Shown: one piece after another, positions 42,026 through 51,544 of the stretch
Layout of the letters: every line of letters starts with the position of its first letter
Position numbering within the stretch: position 1 is the first letter of the stretch
Source of the DNA: Candidatus Bathyarchaeia archaeon
Lineage (GTDB): Archaea; Thermoproteota; Bathyarchaeia; Bathyarchaeales; Bathyarchaeaceae
Length of the DNA stretch: 64,000 nucleotides
Assembly (NCBI GenBank): GCA_035283685.1
Contig: DATETJ010000003.1
Location: 64,842-128,841 of the forward strand
Reading direction: 5' to 3'
Notes under the pieces: model-generated
Database searches by the model: none
Told to the model about the DNA's origin: nothing
What the model saw: only the letters and a program-made list of their open reading frames with translations
Made by a program: the position numbers and the translations under genes

Positions 42026-43111
42026 CTATTTCCCATGCTTTCCTTGTATGTAGTCCTCAACCCACTGTTTGGCTTGGTCATCTGGCACTTGCCGCGGTGG
42101 GTGTTTGAAGGCGTAGGCTGAAATGCTTGTTAAAGCGCCACTTATGCCTCTGTCCAAGGCTATCTTGACGGCTCTAACCACGTCAATGACCACGCCTGCG
42201 CTGTTAGGCGAGTCTTCCACCTCAAGCTTAGCTGTTAAAGTTACGGGTTGGTTGCCGAATTTTCTGCCTTTAAGGAAGATGTGGCAGATTTTTTTGTCGC
42301 CTAGAAACGGCACGTAATCGGATGGTCCAATGCGGGTTGGCAGTTTGTATGGAACAAGGCTGGTTACAGCTTCGGTTTTGCTGATGCGCTTTGTGTGTAA
42401 GCGCTCTTCAACCGTCATGTTAAGGAAGTCGGTGTTGCCGCCTAAGTTAAGTTGGTAAGTTTCGTCGATTTCGATGCCTCTGTCTAGGCATAGTTTGACG
42501 AGGTTGCGGTGAAGTATAGTAGCGCCTAGCTGACTTTTGATGTCGTCGCCTGCCACTGGCAACCGCGCCTTTTCGAAACGCATAGCCCACTTCGGATCTG
42601 AAGCGATGAACTCGGGAATGCAGTTGGCTAAGGCGCATTTTGCTTTCAAGCAAGCGTCAACATAAGCCCTCGTTGCCTTGTTACTGCCTACCGGAATAAA
42701 GTTCACAAGTACATCCGCCTTAGCTTCGCGCAAGGCTTCTGCAACATCCGCGGGTTTCATTGCTTTCTCGTCGTAGGTGTAAAAGGGTTCTTTCATGTGA
42801 GGTGCAACTCCGTCGAGAATTGGACCAGGCAAGACTTTAACATCAGTCTTGGGCACGTCTGCGAATTTTGCGCAGCAGTTTGGCTTAGCCCAAATGGCTT
42901 CTGCCAAATCCTTCCCGATCTTGTTCCTGTTCACGTCAAAAGCAGCCACAAACTTCACGTCACGAATATGATAGTCACCAAACTTAACATGCATCAAACC
43001 AGGAACACTTATCTTCTCTTTTGCGTTTTTGTAGTACTCCACGCCTTGGACTAGTGCTGACGCACAGTTGCCGACACCGGCGATGGCAACGCGAACTTCT
43101 TTTCGTGGCAC
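42026..43111 (-). CDS. ino1: Myo-inositol-1-phosphate synthase
   Basis: 361 aa, GTG start with GGGTGA upstream. Rossmann motif AIAGVGNCASALVQGVEYY, FDVNRNKIGKDL, VLVNFIPVGSNKATRAY, PVAGDDIKSQLGATILHRNLVKL, NLGGNTDFLNM and YKLPTRIGPSDYVPFLGDKK are characteristic. Converts glucose-6-phosphate to inositol-1-phosphate, needed for archaeal inositol phospholipids. Divergent from the cdh operon. Confidence 0.94.
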   Translation of the reverse strand: MPRKEVRVAIAGVGNCASALVQGVEYYKNAKEKISVPGLMHVKFGDYHIRDVKFVAAFDVNRNKIGKDLAEAIWAKPNCCAKFADVPKTDVKVLPGPILDGVAPHMKEPFYTYDEKAMKPADVAEALREAKADVLVNFIPVGSNKATRAYVDACLKAKCALANCIPEFIASDPKWAMRFEKARLPVAGDDIKSQLGATILHRNLVKLCLDRGIEIDETYQLNLGGNTDFLNMTVEERLHTKRISKTEAVTSLVPYKLPTRIGPSDYVPFLGDKKICHIFLKGRKFGNQPVTLTAKLEVEDSPNSAGVVIDVVRAVKIALDRGISGALTSISAYAFKHPPRQVPDDQAKQWVEDYIQGKHGK

Positions 43112-43129
43112 GCTGATTCACCCAGATTA

Positions 43130-43267
43130 TTACAACCGCATAGCAAAGCCAATTCCTATTAACCTTGCGCCAACCCGCTCGATCAATACGCGCGTACCCC
43201 TGCAAGTCAGCGCAGAAGCAGTAGCGACGACAAGGAAACAGGTCGAAAGCACGGTGAAAGTCAACAT
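43130..43267 (-). CDS. Very small membrane protein or transporter remnant
   Basis: 45 aa: one membrane helix (LTFTVLSTCFLVVATASAL) then a basic segment and VGARLIGIGFAMRL. The end resembles the last helix of LysE-type translocators, so it may be the C-terminal remnant of a lost transporter gene. It stops 18 nt before ino1 on the same strand. No strong ribosome site. Confidence 0.35.
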   Translation of the reverse strand: MLTFTVLSTCFLVVATASALTCRGTRVLIERVGARLIGIGFAMRL

Positions 43268-43334
43268 TGCAGAAAGATTATAAGCGTCTCACGGATTATT
43301 GACTAAATTCAACACGTAAAAGCGTGCCGTAACA

Positions 43335-45689
43335 TTGTCTAGAAAGAACGTTGAACTGAGAGTAAAGGAGCTTAAAACTCCCTCCGCCACTGTAAAAGAC
43401 CTTCAGTTATCTTTTGGACGCCTAATAACCGAAACATGGACTGAACCAATGGGTCCAACGCCCTTCCCAGATGTGCTAGCGCTTAGAGACTGGGACCATA
43501 AGCTGCTGCAGCGTTACAAACCCTTCTATATGCCCCAAAGCGACGTATGCGACCTGTGCACCATGGGCAAATGCGACTTAACCGCTGGCAAAAGAGGCGC
43601 CTGCGGAATAGACATCAAAACACAACAAGCCCGACTAGCCTTGCTAACCGCCTGCATAGGAGCCGCATGCCACACCGCCCACGCCCGCCACATGCTCGAA
43701 CATGTCATCGAAAAATACGGCCCCAGACACCCACTCGACATCGGCGGACTAGACATAAAAGTCGAAGCCCCAATAACCCGACTTGTCACAGGCATCAGAC
43801 CCCAAAACCTCAGCGACTTCGAAGAAGTACTAAGCTACAACGAGAACCAACTCACACACCTGTTCGCATCACTTCACACTGGACAGGAAGGCAGCAGCAT
43901 CGATTTCGAATCCAAAGTGCTTCACGCAGGAATGATAGACCACGTGGGACTGGAAGTGGGCGACATCGCCCAAATAGCAGCCTTCGGCTTTCCCAAAGCA
44001 GACGCTGAAGCACCTCTCGTAGAAATCGGAGGCGGTGTAGTCGAAACAGAAAAGCCTGTGGTCCTGAACATTGGGCATAACGTTTCTACAGCCGTCGAAG
44101 TTGTAGACTACCTCCGAGCCAACAACTTGCTGGGAGAAGTAGAGGTATGCGGACTCTGCTGCACCGCCCACGACCTAGCCCGATACGAACCTAGGGCAAA
44201 GATAATAGGACCAATCTCGTGGCAACTCCGGTTCATTCGAAGCGGCATGGCCGACGTCATAATGGTAGATGAACAATGCATCCGCGCAGACACATTCATC
44301 GAAGCTCAGAAAATTAACGCACCAGTGATCGCGACACTGGACAAAAACTCGCTGAACCTGCCAAACCGCACAAAAGACCCACCGGACCAAATAGTGTCAG
44401 ATCTCGTAAGCGGAAAAGCTCCAGGCGTCCTCATCACCGACCCCATGAAAGCAGGAGAAGTAGCTGTAAAAACAGCCCAGCAAATGGCTCCCAAACGAAA
44501 GAAGTTCAAGAGCATTCCAGATGTTGCCGACGTTATCGAAAGAGCCAAGAAATGCACGCAGTGCAACGAGTGCAGACGTGCGTGCCCGCAGGATTTGATC
44601 ATTCCGGAAGCTATGAAAGTGGCTGGCGAAGGCAACCTGAACAAGCTTGCTCTTCTTTATGACGACTGCATCGGGTGTGGTCGCTGCGAATATGTGTGCC
44701 CCGTGGCCATACCACCTCACACGTTCATTATCAAAGCGGCTGAAACCGAGATCAAGCAGGAGAAGTACAAGATCCAGGCTGGACGAGGTGCTATTCAAGA
44801 CACGGAAATACGGAATGTAGGCAGTCCAATAGTGCTTGGGGAAATCCCCGGAGTCGTAGCATTTGTTGGCTGCGCTAATTATCCAAAAGGCAGAATAGAT
44901 GTTGCCGAAATGGTTGCAGAATTCGCCAATCGCCGTTACATAGTTGTCACATCAGGATGCGCAGCCATGTCCTCAGCAATGCACAAGAACGAAGAAGGAC
45001 AGACCGTTTACGAAGCCTTCTCAAAAGCATTCGAGGCAGGTGGCATAATAAACGTAGGCTCATGCGTTGCCAATTCTCACATCGCAGGCGCAGCAATCAA
45101 GATAGCTAGCATTTTCGCCAAACGCAACCTACGAGCCAACTACGAGGAAATAGCAGACTATATTCTCAACAGAGTTGGCGCAGTTGGAGTTGCATGGGGC
45201 GCCTACGCCCAAAAAGCCTTCTCAATTGGCAGCGGCTGCTGGCGCTTAGGAGTACCGGTAATAGTTGGACCTCACGGCGCGAAATACAAGCGCATGATGC
45301 TAGGCAGAAAAGAGAACGAAGAAGATTGGTACGCCTACGATGCTCGCTCAGGCGACAGAGTGTACGTAGGACCAGCTCCCGAACACCTGTTCCTTGCAGC
45401 CGAAACCAAAGAAGAAGCCATGGTTTGGATAGCTAAACTGTGCATACGACCAAACGACACAACTAAGGGGCGAGCAATAAAACTGACAAACTACACTGAC
45501 CTGCACAAGCGTCTGTACGGCATAATGCCGGACGACATCCACTTACACGTCCGCACGTTAGCAGACATCCCAATAACCATGAAGGACGAAATCATCCGAA
45601 TACTAGATGAGAAAAAATGGGTTGAAGGCAGAATCCCAGACCCAACCTTACTTCCGCGGATGATTCGAAAGAAAAAGGAGGAAGCGTAG
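43335..45689 (+). CDS. cdhA: ACDS complex alpha subunit, CO dehydrogenase
   Basis: 784 aa, TTG start at 43335. Contains the N-terminal cluster cysteines (CDLCTMGKCDL, GACGID), the C-cluster cysteines and His along the Hcp/CooS fold (IGHNVSTAVEV, EVCGLCCTA, VDEQCIRAD, VTSGCAAMS, NVGSCVANSHI), and two inserted ferredoxin motifs typical of archaeal CdhA (CTQCNECRRACP about 407 and CIGCGRCEYVCP about 445). Oxidises CO or reduces CO2 at the nickel-iron C-cluster, first step of acetyl-CoA formation or cleavage. First gene of cdhABCDE. Confidence 0.96.
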   Translation: MSRKNVELRVKELKTPSATVKDLQLSFGRLITETWTEPMGPTPFPDVLALRDWDHKLLQRYKPFYMPQSDVCDLCTMGKCDLTAGKRGACGIDIKTQQARLALLTACIGAACHTAHARHMLEHVIEKYGPRHPLDIGGLDIKVEAPITRLVTGIRPQNLSDFEEVLSYNENQLTHLFASLHTGQEGSSIDFESKVLHAGMIDHVGLEVGDIAQIAAFGFPKADAEAPLVEIGGGVVETEKPVVLNIGHNVSTAVEVVDYLRANNLLGEVEVCGLCCTAHDLARYEPRAKIIGPISWQLRFIRSGMADVIMVDEQCIRADTFIEAQKINAPVIATLDKNSLNLPNRTKDPPDQIVSDLVSGKAPGVLITDPMKAGEVAVKTAQQMAPKRKKFKSIPDVADVIERAKKCTQCNECRRACPQDLIIPEAMKVAGEGNLNKLALLYDDCIGCGRCEYVCPVAIPPHTFIIKAAETEIKQEKYKIQAGRGAIQDTEIRNVGSPIVLGEIPGVVAFVGCANYPKGRIDVAEMVAEFANRRYIVVTSGCAAMSSAMHKNEEGQTVYEAFSKAFEAGGIINVGSCVANSHIAGAAIKIASIFAKRNLRANYEEIADYILNRVGAVGVAWGAYAQKAFSIGSGCWRLGVPVIVGPHGAKYKRMMLGRKENEEDWYAYDARSGDRVYVGPAPEHLFLAAETKEEAMVWIAKLCIRPNDTTKGRAIKLTNYTDLHKRLYGIMPDDIHLHVRTLADIPITMKDEIIRILDEKKWVEGRIPDPTLLPRMIRKKKEEA

Positions 45690-46229
45690 ACGGCAACAGC
45701 TGAGGCATGGCAGAGAGCCGAAGTCGCTGGACCTTCTAAGGCTAATGTGATTCCCAAACCAGAAGTTTTTGTAGCAATGGTGAAAAGGGCTAAACGCCCC
45801 ATCCTTGTTGCTGGTCACAGAACTGTTGAGGTAACTGAAGGAGACCCAACAATTGACTTTGTGATTCGTATCGCTAAAGCCGCAAACATACCCATGGTGG
45901 CGACCGCGCATACAGTAGGTCAGTTTGTTAATAGAGGCCTTCAGCCCGCTGCGTTCATGCCTGCAGTGGACATAACGAATAGGCTTGCAGATCCCTCTTG
46001 GAAAGGACTAGATGGACAGGGATCATATGACCTCGCGGTCTTCACGGGTATTCCTTACTATTTGGAGTGGTTGTTGTTGTCTGGACTCAAGCATTTCGCA
46101 CCAGATTTGAAAACCATCTCGCTGGATCGATTCTATCATCCGCAGGCTTCGTGGTCGTTTGGCAACGTGTCACTGAAAGACTGGAACACTTATCTTCAAA
46201 CAATAGCTATGCAGTTGGAGGCGAAATAA
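45690..46229 (+). CDS. cdhB: ACDS complex epsilon subunit, apparent ACG start
   Basis: 179 aa if translation begins at ACG 45690. The canonical first start, GTG 45747, would remove 19 residues (TAEAWQRAEVAGPSKAN) that look like the normal N-terminus of CdhB. A perfect ribosome site AAGGAGG (45675-45681) stands 8 nt before the ACG, directly after the cdhA stop TAG. The simplest reading is a former ATG GCA ACA start now ACG, or a base-call error. CdhB (RAKRPILVAGH, IPMVATAHTVGQF, DLAVFTGIPYYLEW) is a TPP-like-fold small subunit that tightens the CdhA complex. Confidence 0.88.
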   Translation, partial: TATAEAWQRAEVAGPSKANVIPKPEVFVAMVKRAKRPILVAGHRTVEVTEGDPTIDFVIRIAKAANIPMVATAHTVGQFVNRGLQPAAFMPAVDITNRLADPSWKGLDGQGSYDLAVFTGIPYYLEWLLLSGLKHFAPDLKTISLDRFYHPQASWSFGNVSLKDWNTYLQTIAMQLEAK

Positions 46230-46230
46230 G

Positions 46231-47634
46231 ATGTCGATGTTTCAAGACATACCGGTCGATGTGGGAGTCGTCTACGAAGGAGAACGAATCCGCTTCAAAG
46301 ACACACAGGTGGAGTTAGGCGGCGAACGCATCGACACCAAATTCGAACTTGCCCGAGTTAAATCCTTAGATCAAGTTGAAGACGGAAAAATCAACGTCAT
46401 CGGACCAGATATTAAAGACATGGCTGGAGGCGGCTCCTATCCACTAGGCATATTGGTCGAGGTCGCAGGGAAAGAACTTGAAGAGGGATTAGAAGGAGTC
46501 GTTGAACGCAGAATCCACGCCTACTGCAACTACATCGAAGGATTGATGCACCTTAACCAGCGCTACGACATTTGGCTCAGGCTCAGCAAGAAATCGTTTG
46601 CGAAGGGGTTCAACTCGTTTGCATACATGGGAAAAGTAATGGAGCGGTTGTTCAAAAGCGAGCTGTCCATAATCGAAAAAATCCAAATTACCTTCATAAC
46701 AGACCCCGCTAAAGTCAGAGATATGTATTCCGAAGCGCTGAAAATCTACGACGCGAGAGACTCTAAGGCTCGAGGCTTGAAAGACGAGGAAGTGGACTAT
46801 TTCTACGGTTGCAGTCTCTGCCAATCTTTTGCGCCCACTCATGTGTGCGTTATCACGCCGCAGCGTTATTCCAACTGTGGATCAATTAGCTGGTTCGACG
46901 CCAGAGCTTCCGCTCGAATTGACCCGAAAGGCATGCAATACGCAATTGACAAAGGCCAGCTCGTTGACCCGGTTAAAGGCGAATACTCAGGCGTCAACGA
47001 ACTGGTGAAGAAAAAATCATTAGGCGAATTCAGCCGCGTATGGCTTTACACAGCATTTGGTTACCCCCACACGTCATGCGGATGCTTCGAAGCGGTTGCG
47101 TTCTACATTCCCGAAGTTGACGGTTTCGGCATAGTCCACAGAGGGTTCAAAGAGCTAACAGTAAACGGTTTACCATTCTCCACGGTGGCTGACTCCACAG
47201 CTGGGGGAAGACAGATTGATGGTTTTCATGGTTTGTCAATCGAATACATGCGTTCGCCGAAATTCCTTCAAGCCGACGGTGGGTGGAACCGCGTGGTTTG
47301 GATGCCAACCTCCATTATGGAGCGAATTAAAGATTTCATTCCGCAGGAGGTGAAGGGCAAGATCGCGACGGAAATGGAATCTAAGAATGTCGATGAGTTG
47401 AAGAAGTTTCTTGAAGGACAAGCGCATCCAGTGGTAGAACGCTGGAAAGCTCTGCCCACCGAAGCAGCAGAGGCTCCAGCCGAGGAGAAGGAAGTACCCG
47501 TGACAGAAGGCGCGCCAGTCATCGAGTTGCCCACTCTACCTATCACTGCTGGAACTTTCAAAATCATTCTCAAGGACGCCAAGATTCACGCTAAGAAAGT
47601 CATCATCAGAGCAGAGAAAGCCGAGAAAAGGTGA
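46231..47634 (+). CDS. cdhC: ACDS complex beta subunit, acetyl-CoA synthase
   Basis: 467 aa, ATG with GGAGG upstream. A-cluster ligands: CSLCQSFAPTHVC (about 194) with further cysteines in NCGS and SCGCFE. Joins CO, a methyl group from the corrinoid protein and CoA. C-terminal tail is Ala/Glu/Pro-rich then TLPITAGTFKIILKDAKIHAKKVII. Lacks the N-terminal CODH-binding domain of bacterial AcsB, as usual in archaea. Confidence 0.96.
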   Translation: MSMFQDIPVDVGVVYEGERIRFKDTQVELGGERIDTKFELARVKSLDQVEDGKINVIGPDIKDMAGGGSYPLGILVEVAGKELEEGLEGVVERRIHAYCNYIEGLMHLNQRYDIWLRLSKKSFAKGFNSFAYMGKVMERLFKSELSIIEKIQITFITDPAKVRDMYSEALKIYDARDSKARGLKDEEVDYFYGCSLCQSFAPTHVCVITPQRYSNCGSISWFDARASARIDPKGMQYAIDKGQLVDPVKGEYSGVNELVKKKSLGEFSRVWLYTAFGYPHTSCGCFEAVAFYIPEVDGFGIVHRGFKELTVNGLPFSTVADSTAGGRQIDGFHGLSIEYMRSPKFLQADGGWNRVVWMPTSIMERIKDFIPQEVKGKIATEMESKNVDELKKFLEGQAHPVVERWKALPTEAAEAPAEEKEVPVTEGAPVIELPTLPITAGTFKIILKDAKIHAKKVIIRAEKAEKR

Positions 47635-47641
47635 AAACCGC

Positions 47642-48856
47642 GTGGAAACAGAAGAGGAGAAACAAAAGAAGGCTCTGCTCAAATTCAGTCCTGAACTTTT
47701 CGAAGCTTTGAGCAAACTGCAAGAAGTGGAACTCGAAGACGTAGACTTCGACGTAGGCGACTTGGAGATATGGATTCAGCCATCCACTGTAGCACCTATG
47801 CACAAAGCGCCTTCTGTGCCCAAGAAGGGAAAACCTACAAACATAATTGATGTTGACTTCATTCCGCCAATTGAAACCTACCCTGGCAGAATAACCGAAG
47901 TACAACTGGGCGCAACCAAAGGCGAAGGCGGAACACGTGGCAAATCCGTGATCATCGGCGGAGAAAGATCACCACCCTATTACCTGTTTGAGAATCCCAC
48001 TCCGCATCCGCCAGTTGTCACACTTGACGTTTTTGACATGAAAATCCCTTTGGCAAAAGCCGTAAAGATGCATGTTGAAGAAGTCATAGGTGACCCCGCC
48101 GCTTGGGCGAAGCTGGCCGTTGACAAGTTCGGCGCCGATATGATTACATTGCACTTGGTAAGCACTGACCCGCTTCTACAGGACACAACGCCTAAAGAAG
48201 CTGCAAGAACCGTTGAAAACGTGCTGCAAGCCGTCGACGTGCCAATCGTAATCGGTGGCTGCGGCGATCCAAAGAAAGACCTCTTGGTGTTTGAAAAAGC
48301 CGCGGAAGTTGCCGCTGGCGAAAGGGCGCTTATAAGCTCAGTCACACTTGACATGGACATAGAGCGTTCAGCCCAAGCAGTGAACAAGAATGGTCACGTA
48401 GCCTTAGCGTTCACCTCCATGGATTTGAACCACGCACGCGAACTCAACCGCAAGCTGTACGAATTCTTGCCCCCAGAACGAATCATAATGGACACGACCA
48501 CCGCTGCACTTGGATACGGACTTGACTATGCCTTCACGATTATGGAGCGAGCAAGACTCTCAGCTCTGTTAGGAGACACTGAGCTGCAGCATCCATTGTC
48601 ATCCGGAACCACAAACGCTTGGGCAGCTCGCGAAGCATGGATGAAAATGGCGCCTGAATGGGGACCACGCGAACTACGCGGACCCATATGGGAAACTATT
48701 ACCGCTCTCACGTTGTGCTTAGCGGGCGTTGACGTGTTCATGATGATGCATCCAGCCGCAGTTAAGACGCTAAAGGAAGTTGTCAATAAGCTCACCACGG
48801 GCGCAACTCGAGGAAAACCCGAGCAAATCGCAGACTGGGTGACTATGAAAGTCTAG
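47642..48856 (+). CDS. cdhD: ACDS complex delta subunit (corrinoid iron-sulfur protein small subunit)
   Basis: 404 aa, GTG start 8 nt after GGTGA. TIM-barrel with NPTPHPPVVTLDVFD, AVDVPIVIGGCGDPKKD, MDTTTAALGYGLDYAFTIMERAR, WGPRELRGPIWE; the DPKKD and GGCG regions form the corrinoid-binding surface. With CdhE it carries the methyl group between tetrahydropterin and CdhC. Confidence 0.95.
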   Translation: METEEEKQKKALLKFSPELFEALSKLQEVELEDVDFDVGDLEIWIQPSTVAPMHKAPSVPKKGKPTNIIDVDFIPPIETYPGRITEVQLGATKGEGGTRGKSVIIGGERSPPYYLFENPTPHPPVVTLDVFDMKIPLAKAVKMHVEEVIGDPAAWAKLAVDKFGADMITLHLVSTDPLLQDTTPKEAARTVENVLQAVDVPIVIGGCGDPKKDLLVFEKAAEVAAGERALISSVTLDMDIERSAQAVNKNGHVALAFTSMDLNHARELNRKLYEFLPPERIIMDTTTAALGYGLDYAFTIMERARLSALLGDTELQHPLSSGTTNAWAAREAWMKMAPEWGPRELRGPIWETITALTLCLAGVDVFMMMHPAAVKTLKEVVNKLTTGATRGKPEQIADWVTMKV

Positions 48857-48874
48857 GCGCAGGAGTTGGAAGAC

Positions 48875-50290
48875 TTGAGCGAAAAAATTGGAGTCAAGGA
48901 ACTCAGCCCGATAGACATTTACATGCAACTGCCAAAGACAAACTGCAAGAAATGCGGTTTAGAAAACTGCATGGCTTTTGCCACCAAACTGGTTAATCGA
49001 GAAACCGCGCTTGAAATGTGTAAGCCACTACTGGAAGAGAAGCAGTATGCGAAAGCATACGAGAAACTGTGGAACATGCTCAAGCCGCCTGTGAAGGAAG
49101 TCGCAATCGGCGCAGGCGAAAAAGCCGTAAAAATTGGCGGTAAACTCGTCATGTACCGCCATGAATTCACTTTCCACAATCCCACGCCCATTGCCCTAGA
49201 CGTAACTGACGAGATGCCTGAAGAAGAACTATTGTCCCGCGTAAAGAGGACAGAGGGCTTTTCGTACATTTACATTGGCAAAGAACTGAAACTGAACATG
49301 GTCGCTGTGAGATCGACCTCAAAAGACCCGGAGAAGTTCAAAGCAGCAGTAAGAAGAGTTGTTGACAACACTCAGTTACCTCTTATTCTATGCTCTTTCC
49401 ATCCTGAAGTCATCGAGGCTGGGCTAATGGCAGCACCAAAGGCTCGACCGCTCATATACGCCGCAACAAAAACCAACTGGAAGGATATGGCTGAACTAGC
49501 GCTAATGTATGATTGCCCCTTGGCTGTTTTTGCCCCGAACGACCTGAAGCTGTTGAGGTCGTTGACAAAGACGCTTGTTGAATATGGGGTCAAGGATTTA
49601 GTTCTCGATCCGGGGACTTTCCCAGACGACGGGATTTCTGACACAGTAAGCAATTTCACTATGCTGCGGCGAAGCGCATGTCGGAAAGGCGACGACCTGT
49701 TGGGCTTCCCGCTGATTGGAACACCAATAACGGAGTGGGTTGAGCGGGCTGATATTCCTGAGATAAACATGTGGAACGAAGCCTACTTAGCTGGCATGCT
49801 GATTGCTCGCTATGCCGACATCCTCATAATGCACAGCACCGAAGGATGGGTCCTTCTCCCCAACACCGTCTTGAGAGAGAACATTTACACTGATCCACGA
49901 AAACCCGTGGCTGTCGAGCCTGGCGTGAAAACGTTGGGCAAGCCAGATGAAAACTCGCCTGTACTCTTGACGACGAATTTCGCACTTACATTCTACACCG
50001 TGGCATCAGACATCGAATCGGCGGGGGTGAACTGCCACCTTCTCGTTGTTGACACTGAAGGCTTAGCCGTCGACAGCTCAGTTGCAGGGCGAAAGTTAAC
50101 ATCAGACAAAGTAGCTGAAGCATTGAAAGAAAGCAGAATCGAAGAGAAAGTGAAGCATCGGAAACTTATCATTCCTGGCAAAGCGGCAAGGCTAAGCGGC
50201 GAGATTCAGGAACTCAGCGGCTGGGAGATCCTAGTAGGTCCACGCGATTCGTCCGAAATTCCAAAGTTTCTCCAAGAGCAATGGAAGTAG
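48875..50290 (+). CDS. cdhE: ACDS complex gamma subunit (corrinoid iron-sulfur protein large subunit)
   Basis: 471 aa from TTG 48875 (AGGAG 9 nt upstream); a TTG at 48866 is too close to the ribosome site. N-terminal [4Fe-4S] motif NCKKCGLENCMAFATKL with a further Cys (EMCKPLLEE), a TIM barrel (HEFTFHNPTPIALDVTD), and a C-terminal corrinoid-binding Rossmann domain. Last gene of the operon. Confidence 0.95.
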   Translation: MSEKIGVKELSPIDIYMQLPKTNCKKCGLENCMAFATKLVNRETALEMCKPLLEEKQYAKAYEKLWNMLKPPVKEVAIGAGEKAVKIGGKLVMYRHEFTFHNPTPIALDVTDEMPEEELLSRVKRTEGFSYIYIGKELKLNMVAVRSTSKDPEKFKAAVRRVVDNTQLPLILCSFHPEVIEAGLMAAPKARPLIYAATKTNWKDMAELALMYDCPLAVFAPNDLKLLRSLTKTLVEYGVKDLVLDPGTFPDDGISDTVSNFTMLRRSACRKGDDLLGFPLIGTPITEWVERADIPEINMWNEAYLAGMLIARYADILIMHSTEGWVLLPNTVLRENIYTDPRKPVAVEPGVKTLGKPDENSPVLLTTNFALTFYTVASDIESAGVNCHLLVVDTEGLAVDSSVAGRKLTSDKVAEALKESRIEEKVKHRKLIIPGKAARLSGEIQELSGWEILVGPRDSSEIPKFLQEQWK

Positions 50291-50311
50291 ACTAGGCGCT
50301 AAGCACAGCAT

Positions 50312-50572
50312 TTATGGATAAGTGTGCGCATCCACGCCAACTGGCTTAGCCAGTCTGTTAATCTTTATCTCAAGGCTCCTCGGAGACTCTTCCATTTCTT
50401 TAAGGGTTTTTAGGGCACCTATCATTATGTTAGCCAAGGTTTCTTGTACAAAGTGGTTCAAAGGCAACTTGCGATTGTTAACCCACATTTCGGTTTCGAA
50501 ATTCTTTTTGATTACTCTGTGTTTTGAACTCAAAACCATCGCCTCTACTCGAATCTTTTCGGCGGTTATCAA
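50312..50572 (-). CDS. Unknown 86-aa protein
   Basis: Small alpha/beta protein (EKIRVEAMVLSSKHRVIKKNFETEMWVNNRKLPLNHFVQETLANIMIGALKTLK). Convergent with cdhE, 22 nt away. The layout of strand, strand, long helix is compatible with a small dimeric fold. No family recognised. Confidence 0.6.
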   Translation of the reverse strand: MITAEKIRVEAMVLSSKHRVIKKNFETEMWVNNRKLPLNHFVQETLANIMIGALKTLKEMEESPRSLEIKINRLAKPVGVDAHTYP

Positions 50573-50674
50573 TAGATAATGGTTTTGGTAGTTTCATGTT
50601 GACAAAATTGATTAGCCACTTCAGGCAACCTTGTGACGATCTGCCTGGAATCAATTCATTAGAGGTGTTGTCAA

Positions 50675-50866
50675 TTGGGTAAAGCTGAAGACCAAGTTGT
50701 TGAGGTGTTGCAGAGAGCAGCAGGAAAGCCCTTAACCCTTGTTGAAATCGCGGAGCAGACGGGCAAACCGTCTAAACGAGTGTTCAGAAGCTTGCGAAAA
50801 TTGTTCGAAGCGGGCACCGTGGCCTGCGACCTCAAAACACGCACCTACACGCTGGCCAAGCAATGA
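50675..50866 (+). CDS. Small winged-helix protein
   Basis: 63 aa: VVEVLQRAAGKPLTLVEIAEQTGKPSKRVFRSLRKLFEAGTVACDLKTRTYTL is a textbook winged helix including the wing. TTG start at 50675. Possibly a regulator of the cdh region (inference from position only). Confidence 0.7.
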   Translation: MGKAEDQVVEVLQRAAGKPLTLVEIAEQTGKPSKRVFRSLRKLFEAGTVACDLKTRTYTLAKQ

Positions 50867-50918
50867 CTGACTAGAGACAGGGTTGACCTCAGGAAGGCGG
50901 GCAGGTCGAGAAGGAAGT

Positions 50919-51410
50919 CTATTCGCTTCTTTCCTCTGTCGGGAAACGCGGTTTTCGATAGCGCTTCATGTATGATTCCTCGTCTGGTAGAATCTTTCTC
51001 GTTGTTTCAATTCGCTTTCCGGTGTTGACGTTTTCGCCTAGGGCGAAGACCTCTGCTGGTGTACTGAACTGCTCGACGACGCCGTCTTTGCGTTTTCTCT
51101 TGACCTTAATGCAGCCATCAACCATGCAGTTGAGCACACATGATGTGCAATAGACGCACAGCTCGTCGACGACTGCTATGTCGCCTGCTTTCCAGTACAA
51201 GGCTTTTGTGGGACACACCTTTATGCAGAATTGGCATTCTATGCCCTTGCAGGTTTTCATGTCGATTCTGATATTTCCTTCTTCAAAAAACTCTTTTACG
51301 CCCACAGACTTGAGTAGCTCTTCTCTTTTAGCGCGTTTTTGTTTCTTGGAGCTTTCAAGGAGGGCCTCAAAAATGTCCATGCTCTGTTTTTTGTCTCGTT
51401 TCTGAGCCAT
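50919..51410 (-). CDS. Ferredoxin-type 4Fe-4S protein
   Basis: 163 aa. After a basic helical N-terminus (KKQKRAKREELLKSVGV) come CKGIECQFCIKVCP and CVYCTSCVLNCMVDGC, two [4Fe-4S] sites with irregular spacing (an extra CKGIEC cysteine). A C-terminal charged tail follows. Could pass electrons to or from CODH nearby (inference). Confidence 0.85.
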   Translation of the reverse strand: MAQKRDKKQSMDIFEALLESSKKQKRAKREELLKSVGVKEFFEEGNIRIDMKTCKGIECQFCIKVCPTKALYWKAGDIAVVDELCVYCTSCVLNCMVDGCIKVKRKRKDGVVEQFSTPAEVFALGENVNTGKRIETTRKILPDEESYMKRYRKPRFPTEERSE

Positions 51411-51544
51411 CGCTAAGGCCCTCCTCGCTTGTTGCGTTACGACTAGTTTTCGATAAAGACGTAATAACTATGATGAATTGCTCCTATTGATCTCGGTGAC
51501 AGAAATTAAAATGGTTATTCCCGTTATATTTAAACCCGTCTAAA

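Noticed and set aside
43547-44008. 153-codon frame inside cdhA
   Set aside because: Low-complexity Arg/His/Pro/Thr product in an alternate frame of a certain gene.
45680-45700. Read-through of the cdhA TAG stop (pyrrolysine) into cdhB in the same frame
   Set aside because: cdhA and cdhB are in one frame, but a strong ribosome site precedes cdhB, the two are separate subunits everywhere, and TAG ends many other genes here (subtilase, cdhC's neighbour cdhD, cdhE). An ACG start or base error is simpler.
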